From: Paracentrotus lividus | Taxonomy: Eukaryota; Echinodermata; Echinoidea; Camarodonta; Echinidae | Length of the DNA stretch: 64,000 bases | Direction: 5' to 3' | Assembly (NCBI GenBank): GCA_940671915.1 | Contig: CALNVZ010003435.1 | Coordinates: forward strand, 16,995,929 to 17,059,928 | Shown here: in pieces, positions 58,247-64,000 of the stretch | Layout of the letters: the number at the start of each line of letters is the position of its first letter | How positions within the stretch are numbered: the first letter of the stretch is position 1 | Program-made: the position numbers and the translations under genes | Notes under the pieces: generated by a model | Databases searched by the model: none | What the model was told of the DNA's origin: nothing | The model's input: the letters and a program-made list of their open reading frames with translations, nothing else

Positions 58247-58365
58247 AAAAATGGCAGGTTAGCCGCTTTAAAGTCATATGGAAGTGAAAATAAGTCAGAA
58301 AGTGATGAGGAATTCAACGAATTCCTTCAAACTATTAGAAAAGAAACAAGAAAGGATACATTTAT
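58247..58365 (+). CDS. Candidate exon of an unrecognised gene
   Basis: I do not recognise this gene. An open segment reads GRLAALKSYGSENKSESDEE then FNEFLQTIRKETRKDTF and runs into a consensus donor, GTGAGT, at 58366. The peptide has the look of a real protein: an acidic Ser/Glu stretch followed by an amphipathic basic helix, and its composition is less AT-biased than the surroundings. An in-frame TAA at 58244-58246 closes it upstream. The ATG at 58251 is in another frame and meets a stop after three codons, so either a splice acceptor (CAG at 58254-58256 or TAG at 58259-58261) starts the exon, or a one-base shift has broken a first exon. No partner exon was found in the remaining 5.6 kb. A GC-rich CGCGCGCGC segment lies 70 bases upstream. 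Confidence 0.3.
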
Positions 58366-58559
58366 GTGAGTATATTATATTGGGAGTCCAATGTAAGAAT
58401 GCGAACCGACTCTGTTTGTCTGTTCATCATGCATTGTGACGTTGCAGCAAGCCGTGCAGTGCATGCATGCAGTGACTGCCGTTTTGTGTGCGGTGCCGCG
58501 TGGGCTAGCTTGTGGGTCCATCGGTATTTTTTTTATACTACTCTAAACTATCAGTTCTA

Positions 58560-58983
58560 AACTTTTTAGTCTGATTGCCACTTCGCCTGTAATTACAAAC
58601 TGTACACACTCAGTTTGCAAGCCTGTGATCAGTGAATGTTGATACTGAGTGAATCAGTGTGATCTGTGAATGAATGAATTTTAAAAAAAAATGATATGTT
58701 AATGCAAATTTTTTCAGTTAGATCTAAGTTAGAGTCTACTCCTATTTAATATCTTTATTTATATTTCTTTATGTATTCTTATACATCATCTTCACAAAGG
58801 AGGCCTATAATGTAACAAGCTAGCTTTAACTTAGGCTCCTTCATATTTCTTTCTTTTTATGCTACTGATGTCATTCGTTTTATGATTTATCAAAATAATG
58901 TATAGTTTTGAAATGACAAATAATTGTTGTTCTTATTATTGTTTGATTGGAATATGTAAATAAACTGAACTGAACTGAACTGA
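58560..58983 (+). repeat. Possible LINE 3' end with CTGAA tail
   Basis: AT-rich sequence ending TAAATAAACTGAACTGAACT and further CTGAA units. Simple tandem tails after an AATAAA-like motif are common at the 3' end of non-LTR retrotransposons. No coding part is attached. Confidence 0.4.
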
Positions 58984-59931
58984 AATGCTGTCGTCGGTGT
59001 CGCTGAAAATTTCTGATCTGGCAAGAGTAACTTAGACCGAAGGAATTCAGTCACTATTTTGGGATTGCATTGCTGGTTAAACACTGAATGCTCACAAAAT
59101 AAGAGACTGAAAATCGTAGTATTCCGCCGTGCATGGACCCCAGAGAGCTGGCGAGGGAGCAGGGCATGACAAGACTTTCACTGCATTGGTGACTGATCCA
59201 TGAAAGACAGTGGTCTCGAAATTCCCTTTTAGTTCTAAATTCTCTTTTCATTACTCTAGATCTACTAAATTTCAAATAACATAATAATCATATATATTGG
59301 AAAATTTCTGAGCCTACCTTAACTTGTATATTGAGCCAAAGAATTCATTTAAATTTCTTCCTCTATTCCTGTCTTATCGCGAATTGTTCCACGCGGGTTA
59401 CCCATCTTTACTCATGATATTTCATATGGAATGGAGCTTAAATTGAGCTACCCATGCGCACATGATGATGCTGTTTTCATCATACAAGTTCAAAGCTATA
59501 AATATTCATAAAAAGTATAATCATATATTCATGTTGAATTTGATCTCAGCAAGTGGTTTGATTGGTCTAAATATTTCTGGGGGCATATTTTGACCTTTAC
59601 TTCATATTAGCATAGCTCCATTTCAACAGTAGACAGACAAAAAGGATTACGCAGGAGGACTAATTGTCAGAAAGTAGTCGACTTTATTTTTATAAATTTA
59701 TTTATTATGATAAATCTAGCCATATAGATTTTAGCTACAAATAGAATCTAGAGTTCATATACAACTACAGATCTCCCTCGATATTGTACTATTAAGTACA
59801 AAAAATTTGAAGGGAGACATTGTTAGTTCATGTCAAAATGGCTTCAAATCGCATTGCCATGACTTTGTACATGGCTCAAAAGCAGGCCACGAGAGGCGTT
59901 TGTAGACCCCCTACGGAAACGTAGTAGATAT

Positions 59932-59995
59932 ACTTCCACCGTTCAATGGGATATGGGACAAATTCCTTTAATATTCAATTAATATCCCAAGAACG
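59932..59995. repeat. Small inverted repeat
   Basis: TTCCACCGTTC...GGGATAT and the inverse ATATCCC...GAACGGTGGAA around about 25 bases, forming a possible 18-20-bp stem. Confidence 0.65.
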
Positions 59996-60089
59996 GTGGA
60001 ATATTTCTGCCTAGAGTAACTGTGTTACTAGATCTATCTTCTAGACTTTGCCATGCATGTTGGGTGACAGTAAAAGTAAAACACTATTG

Positions 60090-60175
60090 GTCTACAACCT
60101 ATTTGGTCCACTAGCCAATACGTCTACCTCCATTCAGTCTGAACCCTAATCGTCCACTAACCATTTGGTCTAGAT
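60090..60175 (+). repeat. GGTCTA-type repeat fragment
   Basis: ATTGGTCTACAACCTATTTG, GTCCACTAGCC and CCATTTGGTCTAGATC units, related to the arrays at 32085 and 63655. Confidence 0.65.
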
Positions 60176-63100
60176 CACGCTAGCAGCACCACTACGTGGG
60201 ACTACTAGCAAATACAGTGACACTGTTAGGTGCATTACACTACCATTCTCTACATATCAAGACTTTCACAACAAATGTTATTCTTTACGTACCAATTATC
60301 CTTCCTTGTCTGCCATATACACCTTTTTGGTACCTTACCACTAATTCAGCATGTTCATCAGAAGACGTATCTAAAGGATGCAGATAGAACCGAATACAAT
60401 CCGGTTTCCCTGTAGCCCGACGAATGCACATCGTACTGACCTTGCACCAATGCACTTATAGACTTACGTCTTACTCGAGAGGCGCTGCTAGGCGGACAAC
60501 TGATAATTCAAGCCCATATATAAATACAGGCCTTGGGATAATCGCCTGGCTAGTAGTCCGTAGTAACGATTAACTTCCCACAGGTGACTGGCGCAGCTCC
60601 ACTCCGATCCATTGAAGACATCATATGCACACATCAGCGACAAGTGCACAATTGTCTGTACAGGGATAAATTAGATAAAATGGACAGAAACACCTTTTGA
60701 TCATACTCATCATTGTTCATAATATGAACTACCAAATATGACAGAACTACATGTTCGATAAAACTATCATGTAAATTAAGTTGCTAATGACATATTACAT
60801 ACGCCCGTCACTATATACCACATAGAAGCAATAGTATAATAACAAAAAAATTCTGTATTAACAAAATTAACCTGTTGCGACAATTCTGCCACATAATTTG
60901 CTGAGGAAACCATCATCACATGTTATGGTTCTCAGCCATAGCAAATATCATTTTAAAAGAACTACTCAGGAAGTTCGGTCTACCTACTCCTCAACTCTCA
61001 TGCCCCGCCACAACTCTACAGCGCTACATTCTACTCTTCTATTACTTTACATACGAAAATAATAAACTACTTTAGTATTCTATGTCAAATCTTCGCACTT
61101 GTTTGCTGACCGAAGACATATCCACCAACAAAATCACTTCAAGAGGACACTTGAGATACGTATTCTGATGCTTCAATTTCAAATTCATTAATTCACAGCT
61201 GTACCCCGTACTCTGTGTGAACAAATATGACTACATTTCATTGCAAATTATTTCTAAATCCTCATATTCATTGTTGAACCTTACTGCGTTTGCCAAATGC
61301 AAGGTAATGATGGGAGGTTTTCACAATTAAGAAAATGGCTATCAAAGATTATTCAAGTATATAGACATGGTGTACAGCGATCTACAGAATTTCATGAAAA
61401 ACCAGTTAAAATAAAAAAAAACTTGACAACAAAAAACACCCCCCATCAAAAAAACAAACTTACTGCTTCATCACTCATTCTATTCTGATTCGTGATGGAC
61501 CTTTACATTGTACAATAAGAACGACCAAGACTATATTTTATAAAAAATGGATGCATTAATTTATAAAAAACTATACTTCCCCATCACTCAATTTTAGTAG
61601 ATTTTCACAGAATACTTTGATAGAGTATGCCTTCTGTAGAAAGAAAAAGTCAACACAATAATAATGAAAGGAATAGTATATATGTTATATGATTTATACT
61701 TGTGAATTACCACACGTGAAGCAACAAAATTCACGACTAATTTTTAAAACAATAAGAACACCATCCACAAAACAATTCTCAAATAGTCCACAGCTATGAA
61801 AAATGTCTGTTTTCCACCCGGATGCCCATAAATACAACCATTGTTGAAAGAGTCGACTTTGCCCTCACTGTATGGCTAAAAAAATAATCTGTCGCACCTT
61901 GCATGACATGACAACTATTAGTTCGAAGACTCAGCAAGGTCACTGAAGTGACAGGTTACACATCATACATCAGAATTACCTAAGGCGATGATAAACTTTA
62001 TTATCCCTGTGGAGGCCAGACCTAATTTAATGGCTACCATTGCGATGCCAGGAAAAGAAACCAGGGCAGACCATCATATAAACACATGGGGGTAGTCTCA
62101 AATTTCAGACCCGAATAAATCGCATTTCAAGGTGATATTTTAACCTTTTATTTCTCGGAGTACACGCAAAATTGACGCTTGTATCGTTAATTAGCATAAA
62201 TTAATGGACACTTAAGAAAATGTAACATTACAAAATCAGGATATGGAATAATAGTTAGGGTGTATTTGTGATACAAGTGAATCTCAAGCAATTGGTAAAG
62301 GTTTGAGCAATTTACAACATTTTAATGCTGAAAACAGAGTTGTTGCAGCCTGTATGGCTTATGATCTTAAAAACTCATTGAGCTTGACTTTAGTTTTTCT
62401 CCAAAGCTGATAGATTTATATTTAAATTTTTGTAATAACCATGTTAATGTTTTGCACATAGCAGGCCCCTAACTAGGAGTTTTACGGTGGGGTTCAAAAT
62501 CTGCCAAAAGTGGACAAAAAGGTACATCAAATTTTTTTGAATCACGACCTGGCGATCAAAAAAGTAGGCGTCACATACAGATTTTTTTTTCCACGTTTAA
62601 TATGGCCGCATTGATAGGTGGGGCCGGGGGCGGGGGGGGAGGGGGTGATAAAAAAAATAAATCCGCCTTCGGCCCGTCAAGAAGAGTACCACTATACAGC
62701 TATAGGGTAGGCTCAAGTCGTTCTTTACATGATCTTCCCTTTTTTTCCTTTTCTAATCAATTTTGTATTTTTATTTTTGACTAATATAATGATATATAAT
62801 CTAATATAATACTATTTATAGACTGACAAACGCCTCTCGCCAGGAGTGACTATCTAACGAGGAGGAGGGTGAAGGGCGGTGTGCCCCGGGCGGCAATTTA
62901 GGGGGGCAAAAAATAATTATATAATAAAAGAATAAATAAATAAAAATGAAAAGACGAAAACAACAACAATAAAAGAAGATGACTATGGGAAACGACAAGG
63001 AAAAGAATAGGAAAGAGAAAAAGAAAAATATAAGCAGAAAATAGGACTTAAAAGACTGACAGTTCAACCAGACGTCATAACAAGTTAGATGTATTTTCCA

Positions 63101-63654
63101 AGAAATTGCCCTTTACTGTTCTTGCCTCAACTAGACAATGTCAACAATTGTACTAGTCTTTCAGTTTTTCTACCCTCAGTGATGGATTCAGTAAGTACGA
63201 TTATATAGTTGGTCAGCGCACACGACGCATAAAGTAATTACGGTGTGGTCCGAGTATTGTTTTTAAAAATCGCCGATTTTCTCAGGGTGAATTGAATTTG
63301 CGCCGACTCTTTAAACACATAGCGCCATAGCTGCACAAGCTATACACGCTATGCCCATTGAGCATTGGAAGCGCGCTGTTACAAATACGTGAGACGCACC
63401 ACGACACAGCGGTGAGTTTTCTCGTTATGAATCTTATTTTCTATCTTTCATAATTCTTAAATCATAAATACTTCTATGTTTACGTTTAAAAAACTATATC
63501 AAATGATCCATTATTGTATCGTATCCTCTATCATAATCCTTACACTAATATCCTAAGTTTACGGGTCATACATTTTTTCCTACAACGAAAAGTACCTTAT
63601 TCAATACGAGGTCAATATACTACTGTATATTGCCCTCGTACATATGAGTGGTCT

Positions 63655-63850
63655 AGATCTAACTTAGATCTACACCCAATTCCCAATTGGTCCACTACAT
63701 CCAATTGGTCCACTAACCATTTGGTCTACATCCAATTGGTCCCCTAAGTACCAATTGGTCTACATCCGATTGGTCCACTAACCATTTGGTCTACATCCAA
63801 TTGTCCACGGACCATTTGGTCTACAACCACTTGGTACACTAACAATGATG
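63655..63850 (+). repeat. Tandem CCAATTGGTCCACTA / GGTCTACAT array
   Basis: About ten units, alternating CCAATTGGTCCAC and CCATTTGGTCTACAT, at 15-20-base spacing. This is the most regular of the GGTCTA-family arrays in the window. Confidence 0.85.
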
Positions 63851-63957
63851 TGGTCTATTAATTCTTCAATAGGGAGGGGCGGACAAAATATTTAAGTTTC
63901 CCTCTATCAGCGAAATGCAAGGGGGGGGGTTACAGGTTAGTTTTAAAGAACGGGTTA

Positions 63958-63979
63958 TTTTTTTTTTTTTTTTTTTTTT
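63958..63979. repeat. Poly-T tract
   Basis: A run of about 22 T near the window end. Confidence 0.9.
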
Positions 63980-64000
63980 TAATCATTATCTTGGCATCCC

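Larger units (their letters stand above)
58984..63654. other. Intergenic, no gene recognised
   Basis: Moderately AT-rich sequence. A small hairpin lies at 59932-59995, GGTCTA-type units at 60090-60175, G runs near 62620-62645 and a CCCCGGGCGG segment near 62885. Frames at 60196-60415 and 61297-61488 show no domain. Confidence 0.45.

Noticed and set aside
63390..63420. GCGGTGAGT as a first-exon donor
   Set aside because: A good donor sequence but no open frame, start codon or downstream exon to accompany it.

Overview
This is an AT-rich, repeat-laden eukaryotic genomic window. It has long introns, canonical GT-AG splice sites, microsatellites, tRNA-derived SINE-like units and many short inverted-repeat transposons. 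The single convincing protein-coding locus is a class C G-protein-coupled receptor of the GPR158/GPR179 type. The dense landscape of short inverted-repeat elements and the 'TTTGGTCTA' repeats point to a marine invertebrate, most likely an echinoderm such as a sea urchin. The organism call is inference; only the eukaryotic nature and the gene family are well supported.

Gene. Four exons on the + strand (13919-14057, 15942-16047, 31865-32026, 36132-36374) splice in compatible phases. They encode about 215 C-terminal residues: transmembrane helices 5-7, a short cytoplasmic tail and a conserved helix beginning EELKRLYTQLE, ending at a TGA. Introns are about 1.9, 15.8 and 4.1 kb. The first of these exons starts mid-codon, so the extracellular part and TM1-4 must lie upstream. 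I found no such exon in 1-13918; the preceding intron probably exceeds 13.9 kb and leaves the window.

Layout. 1-13918: probable intron or upstream sequence, holding a nested pair of DNA transposons (2291-3286 and 2408-3150), a 139-bp element with 9-bp target duplications (2054-2192), a 3.35-kb non-coding transposon with perfect 33-bp terminal repeats (4687-8037) and a 1-kb terminal-repeat element (11907-12875). 13919-36374: the GPCR exons, with introns holding a 63-bp open-frame minisatellite (20917-21667), two fold-back elements (24017-24575, 25743-26312), a 90-bp element with a 6-bp target duplication, a SINE-like tRNA relic and several small inverted-repeat elements. 36375-64000: intergenic. 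It holds a 4-kb purine tract (37785-41770) split by two transposons, a third fold-back copy (45284-45879), a terminal-repeat element (47405-48120), tandem arrays (49866-50370, 52630-52980, 56390-57640), a SINE (51767-51990), and one weak candidate exon at 58247-58365.

No operon, CRISPR array, rRNA gene or intact transposase was seen. The coding content is sparse; most long open frames are by-products of simple sequence or tandem repeats.
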